From NCBI GenBank assembly GCA_002716125.1, contig PAZH01000055.1, positions 1 to 58,189 of the forward strand: a DNA stretch of 58,189 nucleotides, read 5' to 3'. This document shows positions 38,343-46,836 of this stretch, piece by piece. Both the position numbers and the translations under genes were made by a program. The stretch comes from Rhodospirillaceae bacterium (GTDB lineage Bacteria; Pseudomonadota; Alphaproteobacteria; UBA8366). Every line of letters starts with the position of its first letter. Positions within the stretch are counted from its first letter, which is position 1. Under the pieces are notes generated by a model that made no database searches, was not told the DNA's origin, and saw nothing but the letters and a program-made list of their open reading frames with translations.

Positions 38343-38388
38343 CGATATATTAAATCACTTGAATTAATTCATATGATTTAATATATCG
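38343..38388. promoter_or_regulatory. 46-bp dyad, likely TetR operator in a divergent promoter
   Basis: An extended AT-rich dyad: CGATATATTAAATCA (38343-38357) and TGATTTAATATATCG (38374-38388) are a perfect 15-bp inverted repeat. The GAATTAATTC palindrome at 38361-38370 is centred on the same axis. It lies 5 bases before the TetR ATG and about 97 bases upstream of the CoA-transferase start. TetR regulators commonly bind such palindromes in divergent promoters and repress both genes, so this is a strong candidate operator. Confidence 0.75.
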
Positions 38389-38393
38389 AAGGC

Positions 38394-39086
38394 ATGTCGG
38401 ATGCAAATACACGATTGTCGCTGATCGAGACGGCGGAGCGCCTCTTCGCCGAAAAGGGAATCGACAATGTATCGCTTCGCGAAATCAATCGAGCCGCCGG
38501 CCAGAAGAACGTCGCCGCGTTGCACTATCATTTCGGGACGCGGGAAAGTCTGCTCGAGGCGATCTTCGAACACCGCATGTCCGGTGTGAACGATCATCGC
38601 GTCGGGATGCTGACGCAACTCGAACACGTGGCTAATGATGCCTCCGTTCGTCAGATCGTCGAAGCGATGGTGTTTCCGCTCACCGCGCAGATGGAAAGCG
38701 CCGGTGGCGGTACAAATTACGTGCGGTTCCTGTCTCACGCGATCAGCGATCCGAACGTCAATGTCGGGCAATTGGTCCGCAACAAATACGACCAGGGCAT
38801 GGCGCAAACCCGGCGTATTGCCCGGCGTATGTTAACGCACCTGCCGGGCGAGATCGTCGACCTCCGGATCACCTTAGCCGGCAATTACATGGTGCACGCG
38901 CTGGCGGATGAAGTCCGGCGGACCGCGGACACGACGCATGTGTCCGCATTTTTCATTGCCAACCTCATCGACAGCATCGTCGGCGCAATTTCCGCACCGG
39001 CATCCGAGGAAACGCTTTCACAATTCGCGCAGGTGAGCCGCATCGGCGCCAAAAGGAGTACGAGTCATGAACCATCGAAACGCTGA
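38394..39086 (+). CDS. TetR/AcrR family transcriptional regulator
   Basis: A 230-residue repressor-type regulator. The N-terminal helix-turn-helix (residues about 7-53: LIETAERLFAEKGIDNVSLREINRAAG..LHYHFGTRESLLEAI) is typical of TetR/AcrR; the C-terminal half should bind an effector. The ligand is unknown, but a CoA thioester or acid used by the adjacent enzymes is likely. The downstream TauD-type gene overlaps it by 20 bases, so the two are co-expressed. It is divergent from the CoA-transferase across a dyad that is its likely operator. Confidence 0.9.
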   Translation: MSDANTRLSLIETAERLFAEKGIDNVSLREINRAAGQKNVAALHYHFGTRESLLEAIFEHRMSGVNDHRVGMLTQLEHVANDASVRQIVEAMVFPLTAQMESAGGGTNYVRFLSHAISDPNVNVGQLVRNKYDQGMAQTRRIARRMLTHLPGEIVDLRITLAGNYMVHALADEVRRTADTTHVSAFFIANLIDSIVGAISAPASEETLSQFAQVSRIGAKRSTSHEPSKR

Positions 39087-39966
39087 ATATCGGTATATTT
39101 CCGTCTCTCCGATTGCGGGCGCACTCGGCGCGGAGATCGGCGGCGTTAATCTCGCCGAATCGCTGTCGAGTGAAGTTTTGTCGGAGATCCGACGCGCGTA
39201 TCTTGAGAATCTTGTGATTTTCTTTCGCGACCAAGACATCACGCCGGATCAGCAAAAATCCTTCGCGCGTCATTTCGGTGAGCTCCATATCAACGACTTC
39301 ATTCCGAAACTCGCCGGGCATGACGAGATTCAGATCATCGCGAAGGAACCGCATCAGAAGAAGAACGCCGGCAGCACGTGGCACAGCGACGTGACTTACA
39401 AACGCAAGCCGGCACTTGGATCCATGCTGTATGCGAAGGAATTGCCGCCCTTTGGCGGGGATACAATGTTTGCGAATATGTATCTCGCCTACGAGACCCT
39501 ATCCGACGGCATGAAATCGATGCTGCAGGGATTGCGGGCGGAACACAGTGCCGCCGAAAATTTCGCGCGCCGCGCCGAAGAAGCGAAGAAGACCGATGGT
39601 CCCGGCCTGGGCGGTTTCCAATATTCCGAAGCGGCGGAACAATTGGCCACCCACCCGGTCATACGCACCCATCCCGAAAGCGGCCGGCATGCGCTCTTCG
39701 TCAATTCTGTCTTCACAAAAAAGTTCGAAGGCATGACCGAAGCGGAAAGCGCGCCGATCCTGTCTTTCCTATTCGATCATATCGCAAGGCCCGAATTCAG
39801 CTGCCGCTTCCGCTGGAGCGACGGTGCAATCGCCTTTTGGGACAATCGTTGCGCACAACATCTCGCGCTCAACGACTACCACGGCCATCGCCGATTCATG
39901 AACCGAGTCACCATTCTCGGCGATGAGCCGTTTATGGACCTATCCCGAAATACGAAAGCCGCCTAA
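39067..39966 (+). CDS. TauD/TfdA family Fe(II)/2-oxoglutarate dioxygenase (copy 2)
   Basis: A 299-residue non-haem iron oxygenase. The iron ligands are in TWHSDVTYKRKP (H-x-D) and a distal His in WDNRCAQHLALNDYHGHRRF, with a conserved Arg for 2-oxoglutarate in the HGHRRFMNRVTI segment. A strong ribosome site AAAAGGAG sits inside the end of the TetR gene, which overlaps it by 20 bases. It should hydroxylate a sulfonate, aryloxy acid or similar compound; TetR co-transcription suggests substrate-dependent control. It differs clearly from copies 1 and 3, so the three are not recent duplicates. Confidence 0.88.
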   Translation: MNHRNAEYRYISVSPIAGALGAEIGGVNLAESLSSEVLSEIRRAYLENLVIFFRDQDITPDQQKSFARHFGELHINDFIPKLAGHDEIQIIAKEPHQKKNAGSTWHSDVTYKRKPALGSMLYAKELPPFGGDTMFANMYLAYETLSDGMKSMLQGLRAEHSAAENFARRAEEAKKTDGPGLGGFQYSEAAEQLATHPVIRTHPESGRHALFVNSVFTKKFEGMTEAESAPILSFLFDHIARPEFSCRFRWSDGAIAFWDNRCAQHLALNDYHGHRRFMNRVTILGDEPFMDLSRNTKAA

Positions 39967-40053
39967 CCGCAAGATGGATGCGGCGGGCGGTTGTATCCGC
40001 ACGGGATTCGCGTAACTCTCTCCCTGATAACTATAGAGGGGGAGGTAAGCGCG

Positions 40054-41070
40054 ATGAAAGCAGTGGTCTTTACCGGTGATCGGACTTTAGAGCTAATGGA
40101 AGTGCCGGACCCAACACCCGGCCCTGGCGAAGTCGTTCTCGAAATCAAAGCGTCGGGGATGTGCGGCAGCGACCTTCATCAGTATCGCGCGCCGCGAAAA
40201 GAAAAACTGAATATCGCCGGACATGAACCTTGTGGCATCGTCGCGGCAGTGGGCGCCGGTGTGCCGGAAGCGCAAGCGAAGGTCGGCGACCGCGTCATGG
40301 ACCATCACTATAGTGGTTGCGGGGTCTGTAAGCATTGCCGCGATGGTTGGTCGCAAATGTGCCTCGAAGGCACCATCGTCTACGGCGGCGTCGGGGACGG
40401 CGCGCATGCCAAGTACATGCTGGTCCCTGCCCACACCGTGGTGAAACTGCCCGACGCCCTTTCGTTTAAGACGGGGGCGGCGATTTCTTGCGGGACCGGC
40501 ACGGCCTACGGAGCTTTGAAACGGCTCGACCTTGCCGGTGACGAAACCATCGCGATCTTCGGTCAAGGCCCCGTCGGGCTGAGTGCGACCCAATTGGCCA
40601 AGGCCATGGGTGCACGTGTTATTGCGCTGGATATCAGCGAGGAGCGGCGCGATCTCGCGACGAAGTTTGGGGCGGACGAAGTCGTCGATCCTCTTGCGAA
40701 TGATGTGGTGGAAGCCATTCAAGATCTCACGCATGGCGAAGGGGCGCAGAAATCGCTCGATTGCAGCTCCAACCCCGAAGCGCGCCGCGCCGCGGTGCAA
40801 GCGGTCCGGACCTGGGGGACGGCGTGCTTTGTGGGTGAAACGGGCGACGTCACCCTCGACGTGTCCAACGACCTCCTGCGGCGGCAAGTAACGCTTGTTG
40901 GCTCTTGGACCTTCAGTAAGAACGGGCAGGCGGACTGCGCGGAGTTCGTTGCGGATCGAAAAATTGATGTGGATTCGCTCTTTACCCACGAATTCACGCT
41001 CGACCAGGCCGAGGAAGCTTATAAGCTGTTCGATACACAAACGACCGGGAAAGGCGTCTTTTTAATGTAA
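40054..41070 (+). CDS. Zinc-dependent alcohol dehydrogenase (MDR family)
   Basis: A 338-residue medium-chain zinc alcohol dehydrogenase. Catalytic zinc ligands are Cys in SGMCGSDLHQ and the GHEPCG region. A four-cysteine structural zinc lobe (GCGVCKHCRDGWSQMC) and a Rossmann cofactor segment (IFGQGPVGLSATQLAKAMGARVIALD) complete the pattern. I start at the ATG at 40054 because GGGGGAGG precedes it and the longer frame adds no family sequence. It oxidises or reduces an alcohol/aldehyde with NAD(P), and sits downstream of the TauD-type gene by 87 bases. Confidence 0.9.
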   Translation: MKAVVFTGDRTLELMEVPDPTPGPGEVVLEIKASGMCGSDLHQYRAPRKEKLNIAGHEPCGIVAAVGAGVPEAQAKVGDRVMDHHYSGCGVCKHCRDGWSQMCLEGTIVYGGVGDGAHAKYMLVPAHTVVKLPDALSFKTGAAISCGTGTAYGALKRLDLAGDETIAIFGQGPVGLSATQLAKAMGARVIALDISEERRDLATKFGADEVVDPLANDVVEAIQDLTHGEGAQKSLDCSSNPEARRAAVQAVRTWGTACFVGETGDVTLDVSNDLLRRQVTLVGSWTFSKNGQADCAEFVADRKIDVDSLFTHEFTLDQAEEAYKLFDTQTTGKGVFLM

Positions 41071-41073
41071 AAG

Positions 41074-41097
41074 ACCCTGAATCCGGTCTGGCAGGGT
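41074..41097 (+). terminator. Weak candidate terminator after the alcohol dehydrogenase
   Basis: A short stem ACCCTG / CAGGGT with a 12-base interior, followed by the T-rich TTGTTTG. The stem is only six base pairs and overlaps the ribosome-binding region of the next gene, so it could equally affect translation. Confidence 0.3.
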
Positions 41098-41100
41098 TGT

Positions 41101-42981
41101 TTGTCATCGACGGGCGAAAAGCGCGCAAAACATTATCCGCTGTTGAGATACTTCTCGATCGGCAGCGCCATAGCGTTCGCCATCGCCACGACCGTTCTGG
41201 CGGTCCTATGGCACCAGGCGTCCGTCGATCGGGCCGTGCATGTGACTCAACGCCAGAACGTTCATTTGGCCGAGTTGATGGTCAATGCGGTCGGCGCGGC
41301 CAACCCGGAACCGGGGAACGCCGATATTGTCGACATATCGCGCAACGAACCGGAGCGCGTGCATGACCTGCTGCGGCCTTTGATCTCAGGGACGCCGGTT
41401 CTCAAAGTAAAAATTTTTGATCCGGAAGGTCATTTGGTTTGGTCCCCTGCACCGGCGGAACGGACCGACCCCGAAGCGAATTTCGGCATCATTCAGAAAA
41501 TTATGGAGACTGCGCAGCCGACGAGCCGTTATGTCCGAGGTGATTTGAAATACGGCTTCACTGGGGACGTAAGCGACCGGGAGATTGTCGAGACCTATAT
41601 TCCGCTTTTTGCGGATGCCGGCGAAACCAAGATTGGTGTTTTTGAGATATATACCGACGTCACATCCGAAATGGGGTTGGTGCGAGATTCGACGACTTCG
41701 GTCGTCGTCGTGACGATCATCGTATTCGGTATTCTCTATGTTTTTCTGCTGATCTTTGTGCAACGCGCCAGTAGAGACGTCGTATCCCACTACGAAGAAA
41801 TAACCGAACGGGACGCGCAGATCAGCCGGCAGAGCGAGCAAATCGAAGCCGAAATGGCCGGTCGCGTTCTGGCCGAAAGCGAAATCGGCGAATACACCGT
41901 TTTACTACAGCGGACCTTGGAGACCATCGAACACGGTATCTGTGTCTACGACAAGGACCTGAAACTCATCGCGTGGAACCAGAAATATATCGAAGACACC
42001 GGCCACGATCCGTCCCGTGTGCGACGTGGCCACAGCGCGTACGACCTCATTCACGATCTCGCCGTGAAGAACCAATTCGGTGACGACGATCCCGCGAAGT
42101 ACGCATTGGAGCGCGAGAAGCATTATTTCCGAAGTAATCTTCATACTGTCGAGGAACGTCGGCGCGCGGATGGTAAATTCTTCCTCATGGAGCGGACGCC
42201 TATGGATGGCGGCGGGTACGTATCGTGTTTTACGGATATCACCGAACGACGCACCATCGAGGCGGAACTGCTCCTTGCGAAGGAGAATGCGGAGATGGCG
42301 AACCGCGCGAAATCGGAATTTCTCGCCAATATCAGCCATGAGTTGAGAACGCCCCTGAATTCGATCATTGGGTTTTCTCAGATTCTTCAAGGCGATGTCT
42401 CCGAAGAGAAACGGAAAGAGTATGCCGGCGATATTATGTGGTCCGGTACACACCTCCTCGAGGTCATCAAGGATATACTCGACGTCTCCAAGATCGAAGC
42501 GGGAGAGATGGACCTCCATATCGAATCGGTTGATTTGCCGCTGCTGCTAGAAGAATGCCGCCGCATGTTCGCGTAGCGATTGAGTAGCGGCGGCCTCTCG
42601 CTGGATATTTCGGTCGCGGATGGGGTCGAATCCGTCAAAGCCGACCTGCTGCGCCTCAAGCAAGCGCTCATCAATCTCATAAGCAATGCGATTAAGTTTA
42701 CGCCGCGCGGGGGACGGATCTCCGTCGCGGTATCGCTGGAAACGCCGACAACCGTGGCGATTACGGTCGCCGATACCGGCATTGGGATCGCGGCGGACGA
42801 TCTCCAGCGCATATTGCAACCCTTTGTCCAGGTCAGTCACGTGCAAGAACGCCCGCACGAAGGCAGCGGCTTAGGTCTTTATCTCGTTAAATCGATTGTC
42901 GAGATGCACGGGGGCGAGTTGAACGTTACCAGCGAGATAAACGAAGGCACGATCGTCACGATACGTTTGCCGTACGAATGA
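41101..42981 (+). pseudogene. Sensor histidine kinase interrupted by an amber codon
   Basis: One frame (TTG start at 41101) encodes a membrane sensor kinase. It has two membrane helices (about residues 16-37 and 200-220) bracketing a periplasmic sensor, a PAS segment (GICVYDKDLKLIAWNQKYIE) and a HisKA domain with phospho-acceptor His413 (SHELRTPLNSIIGF). It is stopped by TAG at 42574-42576 (residue 492). In the same frame the ATP-binding domain follows: N box LINLISNAIKF, G1 DTGIGI, G2 GSGLGLYLVKSI, ending at 42981. Without readthrough the product lacks its catalytic domain. No response regulator is adjacent. A nonsense mutation or a base error is likelier than recoding, since TAG is an ordinary stop here. 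Confidence 0.85.
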
Positions 42982-42986
42982 GATTG

Positions 42987-43898
42987 CTAGATTTCCGTCG
43001 CCGCAATGATGGGCTCACCCTTGATTAGGCTCCGGTGCAATTCCCGGGGCTGCGTATGGTCGATCTGACTCCGTGTATGCATCGTGCAGCGATTGTCCCA
43101 CATGATCGTATCTTTCGGAGTCCACACCTGCGTCCAAACGTATTTGTCCTGGGTCGCATGTGCCCAAAGCTCGTCTAGCAAGTCTTCGCTCTCGTCTTGC
43201 GGTAACTCCACGATATAACTCGACGGCGAAGCGTAGCGCCGCCCGAGATAAAGCGCGTTGCGACCGGTGTCCGGATGCTTGCGGACCATTGGATGGACGG
43301 GCCCTTCGACGTCCTCGCGCGTCTCCGGCCGCTTCGCTGTCGGCCGTGTGCCGCCAGCGGTATTCCGGCTGTTATCGTGTCGGATATGAAGCGTAAGGAG
43401 GCGCTTTTTCATTGCCTCCGATAGGGCGTCATAGGTCTCATACTGATTGACGAACGACGTATCGCCGCCGCCGTTGATCGGCACTTGAATGCCGTAGAGG
43501 ATGCTGCCTTTTGGCGGGTTATCGACGTAGGAATTATCCGTGTGCCAAAGCAATTCGCTGCTACCGGTCCCGGAATTCGCTTTCTCGGGCTTCCCGTCTT
43601 TGTCGAGGTTCGAGACAATTGTAATGCCCGGCAATCGCGAGACGCGGCCGGATTTTGTATCGTAGCCGGCGTTAATATAGTACTGGCGCGAGCCAGCAAC
43701 CTGAGAGCCGCCGAAATCATCCGCCATGCGAATGAGGTCTTCGTCTTCAAGATCCTGATCTTGAAAGCGCAAAACGAGATGGTCGTTCCAGGCTTGCTGC
43801 ACGAATGCCTTATCGTCTGCGCTCAGGGGTAGCGAAAAATCGATACCTCTTACATCTGCACCAAGGGCGGCGCCGCTTGGAATGACTTCGCGTGCCAT
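42987..43898 (-). CDS. TauD/TfdA family Fe(II)/2-oxoglutarate dioxygenase (copy 3)
   Basis: A 303-residue member with the iron H-x-D in LLWHTDNSYVDNPP, a distal His in WDNRCTMHTRSQIDH and a 2-oxoglutarate Arg in PRELHRSLI. The start ATG at 43898 is preceded by GGAGA; a longer frame upstream is unlikely. It is convergent with the truncated kinase, five bases apart. As for the other two copies, it probably opens or hydroxylates an imported organic compound, but nothing in the sequence identifies it. Confidence 0.88.
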   Translation of the reverse strand: MAREVIPSGAALGADVRGIDFSLPLSADDKAFVQQAWNDHLVLRFQDQDLEDEDLIRMADDFGGSQVAGSRQYYINAGYDTKSGRVSRLPGITIVSNLDKDGKPEKANSGTGSSELLWHTDNSYVDNPPKGSILYGIQVPINGGGDTSFVNQYETYDALSEAMKKRLLTLHIRHDNSRNTAGGTRPTAKRPETREDVEGPVHPMVRKHPDTGRNALYLGRRYASPSSYIVELPQDESEDLLDELWAHATQDKYVWTQVWTPKDTIMWDNRCTMHTRSQIDHTQPRELHRSLIKGEPIIAATEI

Positions 43899-44048
43899 AA
43901 TGACGTCTCCATACCTCTGTCCGAAGCTCACTAGTAATATTAGGTCACATTGCGGGAATCCTACCTGCCGCACGCCGAGCCTCGTTTTTCGGGTGGAGGC
44001 GGCCTATTTCAGTTGAAACGGCATTTTCCGAATAAAGGACACAGCGCT

Positions 44049-44846
44049 ATGGGCTACCATCACATCAAATACGACGTCGCTGACGAAATCGCGACCATTA
44101 CACTAAATCGCCCGGAAGCTCGGAACGCGCTTAGCACGGAAATGCGCGAAGACATCAGCAACGCGCTTGAGGATATCAAGGAACGTGCCGGCGAGGATGT
44201 GAAGGCCGTGATTTTGACGGGCGCCGGCGGCGCTTTCTGTGCCGGCGGTGACGTCAAGGGGATGGCCAACCGCCAGATGACACCGATGGATCAACGCAAC
44301 CGCATGCGTTCCGGTCACAATCGGATTTACGACATCGTCCATCTGGAACTGCCTGTCATCAGTCTTGTGGACGGTGCCGCCGCGGGTGCCGGATGCAATC
44401 TCGCCTTATTGGCTGATTTCGTACTCGCCACACCCCGCGCCTTCTTCACGCAAGCCTTCGCCAAGATCGGCCTGATTCCCGATTGGAGCGGCTTCTTCGT
44501 CTTGCCGCGGCTTGTCGGCATGCAGGTTGCCAAAGAGCTCGTCTTTACGGGACGGCGGGTGCAGGCGGACGAAGCCAAAGAACTTGGCCTCGTACATACG
44601 GTTGTCGGCCAAGAGACGGCGATGGAAGAGGCACGTGCCTTCGCGCGGCGTTTCTGCGATGCGTCGCCCGCCGCGATCGGCATGGCCAAGACGATCCTGA
44701 ACGAATCCTACAATCAAGACTTCCGCACCTTGTTGGAGATGGAAGCGATGGGGCAATCCCTTGTGCGGGAAACGGAGTTCCATCGCGAAGCCGTCCGGCG
44801 TTTCAAAGAGAAAGAAACGCCGCTCTTCGATTGGGACCGCAACTAG
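44049..44846 (+). CDS. Enoyl-CoA hydratase/isomerase family protein (copy 2)
   Basis: A 265-residue crotonase-fold protein. The oxyanion-hole segments are GAFCAGGDVKGM and VDGAAAGAGCNLALLADFVLA. The usual C-terminal NESYNQDFRTLLEMEAMGQSLVRETEFHREAVRRFKEKETPLFDW ending is present; these are described rather than new motifs. The start ATG at 44049 follows AAAGGAC. It precedes the thioredoxin-fused gene by only 18 bases, so it heads the operon that continues through the selenoprotein and cytochrome P450, which argues for acyl-CoA chemistry in that pathway. Confidence 0.9.
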   Translation: MGYHHIKYDVADEIATITLNRPEARNALSTEMREDISNALEDIKERAGEDVKAVILTGAGGAFCAGGDVKGMANRQMTPMDQRNRMRSGHNRIYDIVHLELPVISLVDGAAAGAGCNLALLADFVLATPRAFFTQAFAKIGLIPDWSGFFVLPRLVGMQVAKELVFTGRRVQADEAKELGLVHTVVGQETAMEEARAFARRFCDASPAAIGMAKTILNESYNQDFRTLLEMEAMGQSLVRETEFHREAVRRFKEKETPLFDWDRN

Positions 44847-44864
44847 CAGAAAGGCTTCGCCGGC

Positions 44865-46292
44865 ATGGAGTTTCTGGTCGTCGTCAAACGCGATTGCGAG
44901 ACCTGCCAAATGGTCGGACCGGTGCTTGCCGGCCTAAAGGAGGCCCTACCGCTAACGCTCTATAGCCAAGACGACCCTGCCTTTCCGGAAGAGACGGGCG
45001 GGGCGCGCGACGATCGCGGCCTTGAAGAGTCCTGGCGCCGAAAGATTGAAGTCGTCCCAACGGTTATTCGCATCGAAGACGGCGAGGAGATCGACCGTAC
45101 GGAGGGCTGGGACCGCAACGAATGGCAGCGTATCACCGGTCAGGGCGATCTGGGCGCCGGATTGCCGGACTTTAAGCCCGGTTGCGGCTCGCGCTCGGTC
45201 GAACCCGGCATGCCGGAACGCCTGTCGCTTCAGTTCGGCGGCATGCATTTGGCGGCGCGCGCCATTGAAGTTGCGGAGATGGAAGATCCGATGGAGATCG
45301 CCTACGACCGGGGCTGGACGGACGGTCTGCCGATCGTCCCGCCGACGGATCTCCGGATCGCGCGGATGCTGTCCGGCACGACGCGAAAGCCGCATGAGAT
45401 TATCGGCTTGATCCCGCCCAACCTCGCGGAATGCTCGATCGAAAAAGTCGCGATCAGCGCCGTGATGGCGGGCTGCCGTCCGGAATACCTGCCCGTCGTT
45501 CTTGCGGTTGTCGAAGCGGCGTTGAAGCCCGAATTCTCGATGCATGGGTTGCTTGCGACACTCGGCTTTGCCGGACCCGTGGTGATTGTGAACGGTCCCA
45601 TCACGAAACGCATCGGGATGAATTCGAAGGGCAACGCACTCGGCCAAGGCAACCGGGCAAATGCGTCGATCGGGCGGACGCTACAATTATTGATACGGAA
45701 CATGGGTGGCGGCATTCCCCAAGAGATCGACCGCTCCGTTCTTGGCAATCCCGGTAAATACACGTTCTGTTTTGCGGAAGACGAAGACGACGAAGATTGG
45801 GTACCGCTCAATGTCGCACGCGGTGCGACACCTGGCACATCATCCGTAACGCTCTTTCACGGCGACGGCGTGCAAGGCTGTGTCGCCTGGCATTCTCGGA
45901 CGCCGGAAGACGTCTCGAGATCGCTCGCCATGAGTTTGCTTTCCGTTTGCCATCCAAAGGTTTGCGAATGGTCGAAGGCGCTCCTCGTGCTTTGCCCGGA
46001 CCATTACAAGATCTTCCAACAGAATGGCTGGGGTCGTCCGGAAATCGAGGCGGCGCTGCGCGACGCCCTGAAACGGCCCGGTCAGGAACTCATTCGCGGC
46101 GCGCAGGGCGTGCCGGAAGGGATCGATCCCGCGCGCGCCGAAGAGATCGTCGATAAGTTTCATGAAAAAGATGGGCTTTTGGTGGTTCGGGCGGGCGGCA
46201 AAGGGGCCGGCCAGTCGGCCATCATCGGTGGATGGCCCGCGCAACGGAGAGTCGAAGAGATTAAGATCGTGTCACAGGAGGTCGGAATATGA
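44865..46292 (+). CDS. Thioredoxin-like domain fused to the UGSC-partner family
   Basis: A 475-residue protein of two parts. Residues 1 to about 95 are thioredoxin-like, with a redox-type CETC at 11-14 (RDCETCQMVG), a TVIRIEDGEE strand and a preceding cis-proline-like VVPTV. Residues about 110-475 belong to a family I recall as neighbour to UGSC-type selenoproteins, with DRGWTDGLPIVPPT, EKVAISAVMAGCRPEYLPVVLA and PVVIVNGPITKRIGMNSKGN. The function of that domain is unknown. It overlaps the selenoprotein start by 4 bases (ATGA), so expression is coupled. A thiol donor or scaffold for the partner is an inference. Confidence 0.78.
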   Translation: MEFLVVVKRDCETCQMVGPVLAGLKEALPLTLYSQDDPAFPEETGGARDDRGLEESWRRKIEVVPTVIRIEDGEEIDRTEGWDRNEWQRITGQGDLGAGLPDFKPGCGSRSVEPGMPERLSLQFGGMHLAARAIEVAEMEDPMEIAYDRGWTDGLPIVPPTDLRIARMLSGTTRKPHEIIGLIPPNLAECSIEKVAISAVMAGCRPEYLPVVLAVVEAALKPEFSMHGLLATLGFAGPVVIVNGPITKRIGMNSKGNALGQGNRANASIGRTLQLLIRNMGGGIPQEIDRSVLGNPGKYTFCFAEDEDDEDWVPLNVARGATPGTSSVTLFHGDGVQGCVAWHSRTPEDVSRSLAMSLLSVCHPKVCEWSKALLVLCPDHYKIFQQNGWGRPEIEAALRDALKRPGQELIRGAQGVPEGIDPARAEEIVDKFHEKDGLLVVRAGGKGAGQSAIIGGWPAQRRVEEIKIVSQEVGI

Positions 46293-46822
46293 GGAACCAA
46301 CCCTACGTTATGCGCGACCCGACGGCGGAAATCTCCCCCGTCCTACGCGAACGCCTTGCCCCGGGGAAGGATTTGTCGGAAGCGACAATCGGGTTGCTAT
46401 CAATTTCGAAGGAACGTAGCGACGAGTTCTTGGATTCGGTGGCGAAGAACCTATCGGATCAAGGCCTGAATGTGCTCCGCTTCCGGAAACCGACATACAC
46501 GCGGCCCGCGCCCGAAGCGATCATCCAGGAGATGGTCGAACGCTGTGATGTGGCCGTTGTCGGTCTCGCCGATTGAGGGTCTTGCACGTCGTGCAGTTTG
46601 CATGACCTCGCATCCCTCGATAAACGCGGCGTCCCCGGTTGCAGCATCGCCACGGTTGAATTCAAACCGGGCGCGGCGGCGCAATCCAAATCCCTTGGCT
46701 TCAAACCGGCCGTCATCTGGGTACCGCATCCCATTCAAAATCGAACGCCGGCGGAATTGATCGACGTCGCTGGTGGCGCGATGCCGGGCATTCTCGCCGC
46801 CATCCAGCCCGCCGCGGCTTAA
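46289..46822 (+). CDS. UGSC-family selenoprotein (Sec at residue 96, in-frame TGA)
   Basis: Read through the TGA at 46574-46576, this is one 177-residue protein ending at the TAA at 46820-46822. Around residue 90 it reads AVVGLAD-U-GSCTSCSLHDLASLDKRGVPGCSIATVEF, with U at 96 and Cys99 and Cys102 after it. U-G-S-C is the defining motif of a known bacterial family in which U is selenocysteine or cysteine. A strong ribosome site (CAGGAGGT) and a 4-base overlap with the upstream gene support it. Frame and similarity continue unbroken after the TGA. A local hairpin could be the SECIS element. Sec needs selA/B/C/D elsewhere. The remote alternative is a Cys-to-stop mutation. Confidence 0.85.
46574..46609 (+). 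promoter_or_regulatory. Candidate bacterial SECIS hairpin
   Basis: The TGA codon and the following 33 bases can fold into one hairpin. The base pairs GAG-(G)-GTC (46575-46581) with GACCTC (46604-46609), leaving one bulged G. An upper stem TTGCAC / GTGCAG closes a three-base GTC loop at 46588-46590. Bacterial SECIS elements sit immediately after the UGA, within the coding sequence, and often present G at the loop start. Here the loop is about 11 bases after the UGA, shorter than the usual distance, so this is a candidate only. Confidence 0.45.
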
Positions 46823-46836
46823 CGGACGCGCTCACC

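Noticed and set aside
42574-42576. In-frame TAG in the sensor kinase as recoding
   Set aside because: Same argument: TAG is an ordinary stop and no readthrough signal is visible; a mutation is simpler.
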